Shown here piece after piece: positions 1 through 7,958 of a stretch of 64,000 nt of DNA. The notes beneath the pieces were generated by a model. That model was not told the DNA's origin and ran no database searches. It worked only from the letters and a program-made list of their open reading frames with translations. The DNA comes from Zhuqueibacter pondensis (GTDB taxonomy: Bacteria > Zhuqueibacterota > Zhuqueibacteria > Zhuqueibacterales > Zhuqueibacteraceae): positions 54,746-118,745 of the forward strand of contig JAPDQK010000013.1 in NCBI GenBank assembly GCA_034505955.1, written 5' to 3'. The stretch's first letter is position 1, and each line of letters starts with the position of its first letter. Made by a program: the position numbers and the translations under genes.

Positions 1-216
1 ATCCCGCTCGGTTGAATCCGCCGCAATTTTCTCCAACAAGCTGCGAGCGCGTGAATCGCCAATTCGGCCCGGTGCCTTGACGGCATATTGGCGCACTTGG
101 GGCTTGGTCTCGTTTTGCAGCAAAACCATCAGCGGCTGGACTGTGTGTGCATCTCCGATTTTGCCGAGCGCGGAAGCCGCCAAGCGGAAATTTGTTTTGA
201 AAAATGAGCATTTCAA
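1..216 (-). pseudogene. 5'-truncated HEAT-repeat protein fragment
   Basis: Reading the minus strand from about 192 down to 1 gives an uninterrupted HEAT-repeat (PBS-lyase type) pattern, with segments such as LAASALGKIGD and RQYAVKAPGRIGD spaced about 31 residues apart. The frame runs off the window edge. Upstream it stays open only to a TAG at 250-252 and holds no ATG; the best initiator is a TTG at 214-216 with no Shine-Dalgarno. The pattern starts in mid-repeat, so I infer the 5' end was lost and the boundary lies near position 200, next to the toxin-antitoxin pair. HEAT repeats bind proteins; the specific role is unknown. An alternative is an intact gene with a weak TTG start. Confidence 0.6.
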
Positions 217-275
217 ACAGTTGAATTGTTTTGCCCTGATGAGGGCAGCCTAACCATTTTGTCATCTAAAAGCAT

Positions 276-303
276 TTGCATTTTTCAAGAAAATTTGTAT
301 ATT
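276..303 (+). promoter_or_regulatory. Sigma70-type promoter of the DUF104/mazF pair
   Basis: TTGCAT (276-281) and TATATT (298-303) are separated by 16 bases, 43 bases upstream of the first start codon. The -10 hexamer matches those of the other promoters in the window. Autoregulation by the antitoxin is usual for such pairs, but no clear operator palindrome is visible. Confidence 0.5.
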
Positions 304-345
304 TTTAGTCATATCAGAGTATTGTAAAAATTTGGAGACGGACGA

Positions 346-600
346 ATGACAGCTGCCAAGCCAATACCTGCAATATATCAGAATGGCCGCCTAACTCCTT
401 TTGAAAAGCTGAATGTGCCAGAAAATGCGCGCGTTTATCTTCTTTTGGTCGAACCGATCGTCGAAACAGATGTCGTGCAATTTGAAAGTGAGCAAGCGGC
501 AGGCGAGGATTACTTCAAATTTGAGCAGGAAAACAATTGCGTCCCGACCACGGAAGAATTGGAGTATTATAGCAGGGTAGCATCAAATGAACCCAGGTGA
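346..600 (+). CDS. DUF104-family antitoxin-like protein
   Basis: An 84-residue protein. Its first 40 residues follow the DUF104 (AF2212-like antitoxin) pattern: a short beta-hairpin (IPAIYQNGRLTPFEKLNVPE) and then a hydrophobic strand (VYLLLVEP). The acidic C-terminal half resembles the disordered toxin-neutralising tail of many antitoxins. It overlaps the following MazF-type gene by 14 bases, the usual antitoxin-first arrangement, so I infer that it neutralises that toxin. DUF104 with MazF is a less common pairing than DUF104 with a PIN toxin. It lies directly beside a truncated HEAT-repeat gene and the SNF2 helicase gene. Confidence 0.7.
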   Translation: MTAAKPIPAIYQNGRLTPFEKLNVPENARVYLLLVEPIVETDVVQFESEQAAGEDYFKFEQENNCVPTTEELEYYSRVASNEPR

Positions 601-910
601 AATTCACTTGATCCAATTTGATCCGAGCATCGGCTCTGAGATTCAGAAAAGACGTCCGGGGTTGGTGATACAAAAATCTCCCCACCGCAGTACTGTAATC
701 GTGCTGCCGATTTCCAGCAAAAAACTAACCCATCCACTTTACGAAGTAGAGTTACGCAAAGACAATCAGAATCGGCTTTATGCCGATTCCGTCGTTGTTC
801 TCGATCAAGTCAAATCTTTCGACAAGGGAAGGTTCGTGGGAAAAATCGGTGAAATTCATTCTTCTCAGCTCGCCGAGATTGTTACGAAATTCAAGAACAT
901 CTTACAATAA
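587..910 (+). CDS. mazF: MazF/PemK-family endoribonuclease toxin
   Basis: A 107-residue protein with the MazF/PemK layout: GEIHLIQFDPSIGSEIQKRRP is the N-terminal beta-strand plus the conserved RP(G/A)LVI turn, VIVLPISS is the following strand, and LDQVKSFDKGRFVGKIG is the conserved region around the RNA-cleaving residues. Family members are sequence-specific mRNA interferases held inactive by their antitoxin. The ATG lies inside the preceding antitoxin gene, implying translational coupling. Length is typical (105-120 residues) and no motif is missing, so it is probably active. It belongs to the accessory zone, with two more toxin-antitoxin pairs within 6 kb. Confidence 0.9.
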   Translation: MNPGEIHLIQFDPSIGSEIQKRRPGLVIQKSPHRSTVIVLPISSKKLTHPLYEVELRKDNQNRLYADSVVVLDQVKSFDKGRFVGKIGEIHSSQLAEIVTKFKNILQ

Positions 911-978
911 CGCTGAATCCGTAAATAATTAAAGTGTATTGGCTGTATCTTTGTCTTCACCTCACATAGTGCCATCCA

Positions 979-3900
979 ATGTACGCGCTACATGCTCTCT
1001 GGGAATCCGAACCATCGGGTGTACTTCATCTCTGGGGAGAGACCTCCGAAAAACCGGCGGCCGCAAAGAAGCCGAAAGGTCGTCAATCCAAAATCCCCAA
1101 ACCGTTGCCCCATCCTTTTGCCATTGAAGAGGAAAAGCTAAAAGAGCTGGTCTCGGAAATTTCCGGCAGTCTGCTTGGTGAAAGCGTCACTTTTGACAAA
1201 CTGGCCATCCGCTTGCCATCGGCGAACGGCCTGCCCACCCCCTCGCCGCAACTCATACGGGATCAAGACGAGCCAATGAGTGCTCCCGAGGAATTGCAGC
1301 CATGGTATGTGCCTTCAGCTATTTTCGAGCCCGGGCTGGCATTGGATTTTTTGCTGGCGTTGCCCAATCAGTCCACTCCGACCATTGCTTTGGGAACTTC
1401 GATTCGATTTTGGGCTGAGGTGGCAAAATTCGCCATCGAGTTGATCACCAAACAAAGTTTCTTTCCAGTCGTATTGGAAGAAAAAACCGAGACAAAATCT
1501 TATCGCGCCGCGTGGTCGGTTTATTTATCCGAAGCCGATTTCACACGCACGGAGACGCTGGCCAAAGCCATGCCGCCGGTATGCCGCGCCGCGCTGACGG
1601 GAGAATCGTCTGAAACGCCGGCGCCGCTGAAAGTGGTGCTGCATTTCCTGAATCAAACCACCGATCATTTCATTCGCCAGCAGTTGATAACGAGTAACAT
1701 TCTCTCGCGAAGCACTGCCAGCCGTCGTGAAAATTTGCCGTTGCCGGAAGCATGGTTGCAGGCATTGTCGTCGAGCGATCCCATTCTCGACGTACCTCGC
1801 TCCGAAATGGCGGCCTTTTTCAAAACGCTCAATGCGTGGCTGGAGCAGATTCGCCCGAGTCCGTCTGCCGCGCCGTTTCGCACTTGCTTCCGTTTGGATC
1901 CTCCCGATGATGGCGATCCCAAAGCGGCGCGTTGGGGCATCAGCTTTCATCTGCAAGCGGTTGAAGATCGCAGCCTGATGATTCCCTCGGAAAAAGTTTG
2001 GGCCTCTCGCGGCAGCACGTTGACTTTTCTCAAACGCAAATTCGAGAATCCGCAAGAGCGATTGCTGGCAGATCTGGCGAAGGCTGCACGCGTATTTCCA
2101 GCGATTGAATCCAGCCTGAAAACCGCACGCCCCTCGGGGCTTGTGCTGGACACGCCGCAGGCTTATCAATTCTTGCGCGAAACCGCGCCGTTGTTGGAGC
2201 AAAGCGGCTTCGGCGTGCTGCTGCCGGCGTGGTGGCAAAAGCCAGCGCTGCGGCTTGGCGTCAAACTAAACGTCCGCCCCCAAGAGAAGAGCGGCTCTGT
2301 TGCCGGAGAAAGTTTGCTGGGATTGGATGGCATCGTGGAGTATAATTGGCAAATTGCGCTGGGCGACGAAACACTCAGCCCGGAAGAGTTCGAAAAGCTC
2401 GCGAGCTTGAAAGTGCCTTTGGTCAAAGTACGCGGCCAGTGGGTCGAACTGAAACCGGAAGAGATCGAGAAGGCCATCGCCTTTTTCAAACAGCGCCACG
2501 GCAAAGGCGAAATGTCGTTGCGCGAGGCGTTACGACTCGGCCTCAGCGGCGACATCTCCGAAACCGGATTGAAAGTTACCGGCTTTAGTGCGCAAGGTTG
2601 GATTGGTGACATCATCAGCACGCTCACCGATGGCGTAAAAATTGAGTCATTACCAACGCCCACGACTTTTCACGGCGAGCTTCGTCCCTATCAAGTGCGG
2701 GGATTTTCATGGCTGGCGTTTTTGAAACAGTTCGGACTCGGCGCTTGTTTGGCGGATGATATGGGATTGGGCAAGACGATTCAGTTCATCGCGCTGCTGC
2801 TGCACGAACGCCGCGGCAAGCTAGAACCATCGGTGAAAAATCGTAGCGCAGACAAGATGTCTGCGCTACGACCGACGTTGTTGATTTGTCCAACCTCAGT
2901 GGTGGGCAATTGGCACAGAGAAATCCAGCGCTTTGCGCCATCGCTGCGGGTGATGATCCATCATGGCACAGAGCGGCTCTCCGAAAAAGCGTTTGAGAAG
3001 GAAGCGCAAGCGCACGACGTGGTGATCAGCACGTATGCCCTGGCCCATCGCGACGAAGCAACGCTGGCGACGATCAGATGGGACACGCTGGTTTTGGACG
3101 AGGCGCAGAATATCAAAAACACCGCCACGAAACAAACGCAAGCGCTGCGGCGATTGCAGGCGGATTATCGCGTGGCGCTCACCGGCACGCCGGTGGAGAA
3201 TCGGCTCTCCGAATTGTGGTCGATCATGGAATTTCTCAACCCGGGTTATCTCGGCTCGGCCCATGATTTTCGCGGCCGCTTCGCCGTACCCATCGAGCGC
3301 TATCGCAATTCGGAGCGCGCGCAAGCGTTGAAGAATTTGATCCAGCCTTTCGTGCTGCGCCGGCTCAAAACCGATGCGACGATTATCCAGGACCTGCCGG
3401 CGAAAAATGAGATGAAAGTTTTTTGCAACCTGACCGCCGAGCAGGCCTCGCTGTACGAAGCCGTCGTCAAGGAGATGCTGGAGAAAATTGCGAACTCGGA
3501 AGGTATCGAACGCAAAGGGCTGGTGTTGGCGACGTTGATGAAGCTAAAGCAGGTGTGCAATCATCCGGCGCATTTCCTGAAAGATGGCAGCGTTTTGGAA
3601 GATCGTTCCGGCAAATTGACGCGCCTGCGCGAAATGTTGGAGGAAGCGCTCTCCGAAAATGACAAGGCCCTGCTTTTCACCCAGTTCACGGAAATGGGAA
3701 CGTTGTTGCGGCATTATTTGCAGGAGAGCTTGGGTGTCGAAGTGCTATTCTTGCACGGCGGCACGCCCAAAAAGCAACGCGATGACATGGTGCAGCGATT
3801 TCAAGAGCAACATGCCGGGCCGCCGCTCTTCATCCTTTCGCTCAAAGCCGGCGGCGTGGGTTTGAATTTAACTGCGGCTAATCAAGTATTTCATTTCGAC

Positions 3901-4143
3901 CGCTGGTGGAATCCCGCGGTGGAGAATCAAGCCACGGACCGCGCGTTTCGCATCGGCCAAAAGAAAAATGTGCAGGTCTACAAGTTCGTTTGTTTGGGAA
4001 CTTTGGAGGAACGGATCGACCGGATGATCGAGAACAAAAAAGAGCTGGCGGAGAATGTGGTCGGAACGGGTGAAGGGTGGCTCACGGAATTATCGACGGA
4101 TGAGTTGCGGGAGGTGTTGGCGTTGAGCCGGGAAGGTGTTTAA
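979..4143 (+). CDS. SNF2-family DEAD/DEAH-box helicase
   Basis: A 1054-residue Swi2/Snf2 ATPase. The N-terminal half is the bacterial SNF2-associated region, and MYALHALW...LHLWGE is typical of its start. The motor occupies about residues 565-1040: Walker A DDMGLGKT (near 592), DEAQ box LDEAQNIKN (near 706), motif III ALTGTPVENRL, and the C-lobe motifs LLFTQFTEMG, GGVGLNLTAAN and QATDRAFRIGQ. Such proteins translocate on double-stranded DNA or remodel DNA-bound proteins. Bacterial members commonly pair with a SWIM zinc-finger gene, as here (51 bases to the first SWIM copy, intact copy at 6.8 kb). A palindrome at 2841-2871 adds an unusual in-frame segment between motifs I and Ia. No strong Shine-Dalgarno precedes the ATG, but the N-terminal match supports it. 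Confidence 0.93.
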   Translation: MYALHALWESEPSGVLHLWGETSEKPAAAKKPKGRQSKIPKPLPHPFAIEEEKLKELVSEISGSLLGESVTFDKLAIRLPSANGLPTPSPQLIRDQDEPMSAPEELQPWYVPSAIFEPGLALDFLLALPNQSTPTIALGTSIRFWAEVAKFAIELITKQSFFPVVLEEKTETKSYRAAWSVYLSEADFTRTETLAKAMPPVCRAALTGESSETPAPLKVVLHFLNQTTDHFIRQQLITSNILSRSTASRRENLPLPEAWLQALSSSDPILDVPRSEMAAFFKTLNAWLEQIRPSPSAAPFRTCFRLDPPDDGDPKAARWGISFHLQAVEDRSLMIPSEKVWASRGSTLTFLKRKFENPQERLLADLAKAARVFPAIESSLKTARPSGLVLDTPQAYQFLRETAPLLEQSGFGVLLPAWWQKPALRLGVKLNVRPQEKSGSVAGESLLGLDGIVEYNWQIALGDETLSPEEFEKLASLKVPLVKVRGQWVELKPEEIEKAIAFFKQRHGKGEMSLREALRLGLSGDISETGLKVTGFSAQGWIGDIISTLTDGVKIESLPTPTTFHGELRPYQVRGFSWLAFLKQFGLGACLADDMGLGKTIQFIALLLHERRGKLEPSVKNRSADKMSALRPTLLICPTSVVGNWHREIQRFAPSLRVMIHHGTERLSEKAFEKEAQAHDVVISTYALAHRDEATLATIRWDTLVLDEAQNIKNTATKQTQALRRLQADYRVALTGTPVENRLSELWSIMEFLNPGYLGSAHDFRGRFAVPIERYRNSERAQALKNLIQPFVLRRLKTDATIIQDLPAKNEMKVFCNLTAEQASLYEAVVKEMLEKIANSEGIERKGLVLATLMKLKQVCNHPAHFLKDGSVLEDRSGKLTRLREMLEEALSENDKALLFTQFTEMGTLLRHYLQESLGVEVLFLHGGTPKKQRDDMVQRFQEQHAGPPLFILSLKAGGVGLNLTAANQVFHFDRWWNPAVENQATDRAFRIGQKKNVQVYKFVCLGTLEERIDRMIENKKELAENVVGTGEGWLTELSTDELREVLALSREGV
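2841..2871. repeat. In-frame 31-bp palindrome inside the SNF2 gene
   Basis: Two perfect 14-base arms (TCGTAGCGCAGACA and its reverse complement) flank a 3-base loop. The element reads through in frame as roughly NRSADKMSALR, between Walker A and the following conserved PTLLICPTSVVGNW segment, where related helicases have a variable loop. It looks like a small mobile palindrome tolerated at a surface loop. Confidence 0.75.
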
Positions 4144-4194
4144 TTGTCAAAGGTCTGAGGTAGTTGACTTCGGACTGAATACAAAAGGAAAATC

Positions 4195-4335
4195 ATGGCC
4201 TACTGGGACTATTTTTGGCGCTATCCGCGTTCCGCTCCCAAGCCGGTCAAAGACGGCATCAAAACCAAGAGCCGCAGCGGGAGCATTGGCAAAACCCCAT
4301 GGACATAGCCTGGTGGTCGAAACGGTGCATTGGGA
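4195..4335 (+). pseudogene. Truncated SWIM-protein 5' end, copy 1
   Basis: Starts with MAYWDYFWRYPR and matches the first 33 codons of the intact SWIM gene at 6798 almost exactly. A 14-base insertion (4297-4310) then puts a TAG in frame, leaving a 37-codon ORF. Similarity resumes after the insertion (TGGTGGTCGAAACGGTG) and fades near 4335. It has an upstream AAAAGGAAAATC and lies 51 bases after the SNF2 stop, the expected place for the SWIM partner, so I infer this is the remnant of the original locus. Confidence 0.85.
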
Positions 4336-4606
4336 TGACAGACTACGGGATGGAAAGAAAAGTGAAATCTAACTTGCGCATTGAGATCGTGCAAGTCGGA
4401 CTATAATTACCGGATCATTTCTGGGGGATGGCGGCCAATCCCAAGGATGATGCGATTGGTAAAACTAAGCTACTCATCCACTTCTTCAGTGAAGAAGAGC
4501 TGTAGTTGTTGTGCTTGCTTTTGTGCTTGGCGTTGATTAGATTGAGATACCGGCTGAAAACAATAGGGCACGCCGGCAGAGTGGTTTGGCTCAAGAAGAG
4601 GTTTTT

Positions 4607-4849
4607 ATGTATCAACCAGACTTGCTTGATCGTATCAACATTGATCCGAAAATTTGCGGGGGAAAGCCTTGCATTCGCGGCACTCGCATCGATATTGCCG
4701 TCATTCTCGATGGCCTGGCTGAGGGCCTGACCGCGGAACAGCTTATTGATCACTATCCGCAATTGACGGTTGATGACATTCGTGCGGCTTTGGCTTATGC
4801 TGCCGAGTTGTCTCGCGAGAATATCTGGAAAGTCGCTGTGGCCACATGA
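4607..4849 (+). CDS. DUF433-family antitoxin-like protein
   Basis: An 80-residue DUF433 protein with the diagnostic ICGGKPCIRGTRI segment, then the helical LIDHYPQLTVDDIRAALAYA characteristic of the family. DUF433 proteins are winged-helix-like DNA-binding antitoxins usually encoded just before a DUF5615 PIN-like nuclease. That is the case here, with a 4-base ATGA overlap. I chose the ATG at 4607, preceded by AAGAGG, over an upstream TTG. The pair lies between two truncated copies of the SWIM gene 5' end, which suggests insertion into, or recombination around, that gene. Confidence 0.88.
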   Translation: MYQPDLLDRINIDPKICGGKPCIRGTRIDIAVILDGLAEGLTAEQLIDHYPQLTVDDIRAALAYAAELSRENIWKVAVAT

Positions 4850-5202
4850 AATTGAAATTGGATGAGAACCTTTCCCGTCATCTCAAGAGGACTTTGAGCA
4901 GGCATCATCATGATGTGCTGACTGTCGCAGATGAGGGGTTGCTTTCGGAACTCGATCCAGCAGTTGCTGCCGCTGCCCAAAGTGAAGGCAGAATGCTTTT
5001 TACACTCGACGTCGAGTTCGTCGATTTGCGAAAATACCCACCTGGCAGCCACCCTGGAATTATCTTGTTCCGACCAAAAACTTTTGGGCCTTTGGCCGTC
5101 AATCGGTTTGTTGAAGAATTTGTGCGCAACAATCACCTTGAACCTTTCGCTGGATGTGTGGTCGTGGTTGAGCCCACGAGAATCAGGATTCGGCGTCCAT
5201 GA
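4846..5202 (+). CDS. DUF5615-family PIN-like toxin
   Basis: A 118-residue protein. The N-terminal KLKLDENLSRHL carries the first acidic residues of the DUF5615/Mut7-C PIN-like fold, HDVLTVADEGL follows, and LFTLDVEFVDLRKYPPG supplies the third acidic cluster (LDxEFxD). LFRPKT and the C-terminal beta-strands complete the domain. Family members are predicted Mg-dependent ribonucleases neutralised by the DUF433 partner. Start and partner stop overlap as ATGA, implying coupled translation. Length and acidic residues are intact, so it is likely functional. Confidence 0.85.
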   Translation: MKLKLDENLSRHLKRTLSRHHHDVLTVADEGLLSELDPAVAAAAQSEGRMLFTLDVEFVDLRKYPPGSHPGIILFRPKTFGPLAVNRFVEEFVRNNHLEPFAGCVVVVEPTRIRIRRP

Positions 5203-5351
5203 GAAACTCGCGACGCGCTGTTGACCAACTGAAAAGTTGAGGCATGTACCAACATCATCCTGTACGCCATACTAATTGTTAACTCCATTGCGCTTGCCAT
5301 ACGCAACAATTCCGGCTACATTCATAACCGATCACTAAACAAAGAACCTCT

Positions 5352-5643
5352 ATGCCCTACTGGGACTATTTTTGGCGCTATCCGCGTTCCGTTCCCAAGC
5401 CGGTCAAAGACGGCATCAAAACCAAGAGCCGCAGCGGGAGCATTGGCAAAACCCCATGGGCGTAGCCTGGTGGTCGAAACGGTGGATTGAGGTGTTGGAA
5501 TCTTTTAATATGGGCGCGCGGCTCGGTCGTGGCCGCAGCTATGCTCGGCGCGGGCAGGTGATGTCGATTGATGTGCAAGAAGGCGTGGTTACTGTGAAGG
5601 TGCAAGGCTCGCATCAGACGCCGTATAAAATCAAAATCGCCCC
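5352..5643 (+). pseudogene. Truncated SWIM-protein 5' end, copy 2
   Basis: Begins MPYWDYFWRYPR and is nearly identical to the intact gene for about 290 bases, through the region encoding GRSYARRGQVMSIDVQEG. It carries the same 14-base insertion as copy 1 (here 5454-5467), giving a TAG at codon 38. Similarity ends abruptly at about 5643, where unrelated sequence begins, so the zinc-binding SWIM region is missing. No functional product is expected beyond a possible 37-residue peptide. Confidence 0.88.
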
Positions 5644-5657
5644 CACGCGCTATTGCC

Positions 5658-5825
5658 ATTGCCAACATGCCGGCGTTCAACAAAACTAAACCTATTCCTG
5701 CCCGATTGGGTACCTTGCAAGCCGCCATCGCCAGCCAACCCGACACGTTCAAAGTCGGTTGGACATTCAACGGCACCAAACATTTCATTAGCCAAAATGA
5801 AATGTTAGCGCCTTGTCGCGAGTGA
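5658..5825 (+). pseudogene. Unidentified coding remnant A (paired with remnant B)
   Basis: From 5658 the frame IANMPAFNKTKPIPARL, then LQAAIASQPDTFKVGWTF, aligns without gaps to a second stretch at 6611-6725. Differences are mostly synonymous or conservative, so both look like copies of one protein's C-terminal part. An ATG at 5667 gives a 52-residue ORF ending at 5825, but no ribosome site is seen. It abuts the break of SWIM copy 2. I do not recognise the parent protein. Confidence 0.5.
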
Positions 5826-5932
5826 CTGTTGCAGCTTGCGCATTTTTTGCTTATATTTTGATAAAACCAATTGATGGTCTACGAATTCGTGGCGGTAATA
5901 AAATGAACCGCACTCAAGAAAGGTAAGGCGCA

Positions 5933-6163
5933 ATGATCACGACTGTTGAAGGCGTTTACAAGCAAGGCAAGATTGAATTGCTTGAGTTGCCTAAGGGAGT
6001 GCAAGAAGCGCGTGTCTTGGTGACGTTCTTAACCCAAACCATAAATGCGTCACCGCGCCGCCGTATGGTTTATGGCCAGTTTGCCGGCGCGCGTATGTCC
6101 ACCGAGGACGATTTTAAAATCGCAGAGTGGCGCGGCGAGGCCGAGGAACAGGATGGCGACTAA
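5933..6163 (+). CDS. DUF104-like antitoxin of a PIN-toxin pair
   Basis: A 76-residue protein. Its N-terminus (TTVEGVYKQGKIELLELP, then ARVLVTFL) has the DUF104-like hairpin-strand pattern, followed by a basic patch (PRRRMVYGQF) and an acidic tail (STEDDFKIAEWRGEAEEQDGD) of the kind that wraps PIN toxins. Preceded by AAGGTAAGGCGCA upstream of the ATG. It overlaps the following PIN gene by 11 bases, the classical VapBC order, so I infer antitoxin function. It is flanked by coding remnants A and B within the duplicated SWIM region. Confidence 0.75.
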   Translation: MITTVEGVYKQGKIELLELPKGVQEARVLVTFLTQTINASPRRRMVYGQFAGARMSTEDDFKIAEWRGEAEEQDGD

Positions 6164-6557
6164 ACACATCATCGACACGCATGCGCTGGTGTGGTATCTG
6201 GAAGGCAACCCGCGTCTCGGAGCAAACGCCAAGGCCGTCATGGATGAGCCAACAAGTGTGCTGGTTATTCCCTTGATTGCATTAGCCGAAGCTTGCTGGA
6301 TGGTCGAGTACGGCAAATCCAGTATTCCGACGGTAAAGGAGTTGCTTGCAGTAGTGGATGCCGATCCGCGCGTTGCTGTGCTTCCTCTTGACCGCACGGT
6401 GCTCGACAAAACTCTCGGCATGACTGCTATCACCGAGATGCATGATCGACAGATCGTCGCCACCGCACTTTGTCTGGCAGATGAAGGTGAGACTGTTGCC
6501 GTTCTAAGCAAAGATCGTGACATCCGAGCGTCTGGCCTGGCGCCAATTATCTGGTGA
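6153..6557 (+). CDS. vapC: PIN-domain (VapC-like) ribonuclease toxin
   Basis: A 134-residue PIN-domain protein. Acidic active-site positions are visible: IIDTHALVWYLEG (first Asp), LIALAEACWM (Glu), MHDRQIVATAL (Asp) and SKDRDIRASG near the C-terminus. VapC-type toxins cleave tRNA or rRNA and are held by a cognate antitoxin, here the upstream DUF104-like gene. The ATG at 6153 lies inside the antitoxin gene and follows AGGAACAGG, a plausible ribosome site. Length is typical and no acidic residue is lost, so activity is expected. Confidence 0.9.
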   Translation: MATKHIIDTHALVWYLEGNPRLGANAKAVMDEPTSVLVIPLIALAEACWMVEYGKSSIPTVKELLAVVDADPRVAVLPLDRTVLDKTLGMTAITEMHDRQIVATALCLADEGETVAVLSKDRDIRASGLAPIIW

Positions 6558-6610
6558 TGCCTCGATAAATCCCAGAATTTAAAAGCCTGACAAAATCGTC
6601 CGGTGCTTTG

Positions 6611-6725
6611 AACATCGCCAACCTGCCGGCGCTCGACGAGAACAAGCCCATTCCAGCCAAATTGAATATGCTGCAAGCAACCGTTTCCAGCCAACCCGAT
6701 TCGTTCAAAGTGAGTTGGACAGTAA
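6611..6725 (+). pseudogene. Unidentified coding remnant B
   Basis: The frame IANLPALDENKPIPAKLNM and LQATVSSQPDSFKVSWTV is the gap-free partner of remnant A. No start codon or ribosome site is seen, and the frame runs on into non-matching sequence before the intact SWIM gene. Remnants A and B enclose the DUF104-like/PIN pair much as SWIM copies enclose the other pair. Confidence 0.45.
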
Positions 6726-6797
6726 AAGTAATCAGTAACCGGTCACCAGTGAGCAGTTCACTGATGACTGACAATGATCATTGAACAAGGAGCATCC

Positions 6798-7679
6798 ATG
6801 CCCTACTGGGACTATTTTTGGCGCTATCCGCGTTCCGTTCCCAAGCCGGTCAAAGACGGCATCAAAACCAAAAGCCGCGGCGGGAGCATTGGCAAAACCT
6901 GGTGGTCGAAACGGTGGATTGAGGTGTTGGAATCTTTTAATATGGGCGCGCGGCTCGGTCGTGGCCGCAGCTATGCTCGGCGCGGGCAAGTGATGTCGAT
7001 CGATGTGCAAGAAGGCTTGGTCACCGCGAAGGTGCAAGGATCGCAGCGAACGCCATACAAAATCAAAATTGCGCTCGAGCCGCTCTCGCAAAAGGATTGG
7101 AACAAAGTGACGGAGGCCATGGCGGAGCAGGCGATTTTCGTGGCCAAGCTGCTGGCCGGGGAGATGCCGCAAAACATCGAAGAAGCTTTCGAAGCAGCCA
7201 AGGTGCCGCTTTTTCCGCAATCATCTCGTGAACTCGAGACGGATTGTTCCTGTCCGGATTGGGCGAATCCCTGCAAGCACATTGCGGCGGTGTATTATCT
7301 TTTGGCGGAGCAGTTCGACGATGATCCGTTTCTGATTTTCAAATTGCGCGGCAAAAGCAAAGAGCAGCTTATCAACGAGCTGCGCGAAATGCGCGCCGGC
7401 GATTTAGAGGAAACGACCGCATCTGAGGAATCAGAACTTGGGGTGGCGCTTGCATCAATGCCGCTGGAAGAATGTCTCGGAACATTCTGGGAAGTCGGAG
7501 CGGAGTTGGCCGCTTTTTCTGCCAATCCGGCCTTACCGGAAGTGGAGTTTGCCGTGCTCAAAAGATTGGGGAAATCCCCGTTTGCTGTCAAAAATAAAAA
7601 TGTTGCTGTTTTATTTGAAAAGGTTTATGAAACAGCATGCCGCGCCGCGCTGGCCAAAGCGATGGGGGAGAGGGAATGA
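6798..7679 (+). CDS. SWIM zinc-finger protein (SNF2 partner)
   Basis: A 293-residue protein, the intact version of the two truncated copies upstream. The N-terminal part (TWWSKRWIEVLESFNMGARL, GRSYARRGQV) is conserved in SNF2-associated SWIM proteins. The SWIM motif follows as C150-x-C152...C159-x-H161 (CSCPDWANPCKHIAAV), which binds zinc and is thought to mediate DNA or protein contacts. The C-terminal third is less conserved. The ATG at 6798 is preceded by AAGGAGCATCC. It presumably works with the SNF2 ATPase, from which it is now separated by two toxin-antitoxin pairs and truncated copies of itself. Confidence 0.92.
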   Translation: MPYWDYFWRYPRSVPKPVKDGIKTKSRGGSIGKTWWSKRWIEVLESFNMGARLGRGRSYARRGQVMSIDVQEGLVTAKVQGSQRTPYKIKIALEPLSQKDWNKVTEAMAEQAIFVAKLLAGEMPQNIEEAFEAAKVPLFPQSSRELETDCSCPDWANPCKHIAAVYYLLAEQFDDDPFLIFKLRGKSKEQLINELREMRAGDLEETTASEESELGVALASMPLEECLGTFWEVGAELAAFSANPALPEVEFAVLKRLGKSPFAVKNKNVAVLFEKVYETACRAALAKAMGERE

Positions 7680-7958
7680 AACTCTCATCTTCGACGCGGG
7701 GATAAAATGGAGCTGTTCTTCTTCGGGCGCATGGATGTCCGCTTATATTTCTCGCAGGCGCATCGCTCATCTCAAACAGGCGGTTCGGCAGGATTCACCG
7801 GCTCGATGATTACGCGACGGGCGATATAATTGACGGTGAACTTTTGATCCTGTCACAAGCCGCTGCCGATCAGAGCTTTTTCGAATTCAGTCAGCAAAAC
7901 TTGCACCTTTCACGAAGCGCCGTGCCACCCAAGTTCTCATCCAGTGACGGCATGAACA

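Noticed and set aside
7680..7958. Possible coding frame between the SWIM gene and the mutarotase-like gene
   Set aside because: A stretch reads as RIHRLDDYATGDIIDGELL, but it lacks a start and a domain and does not continue.
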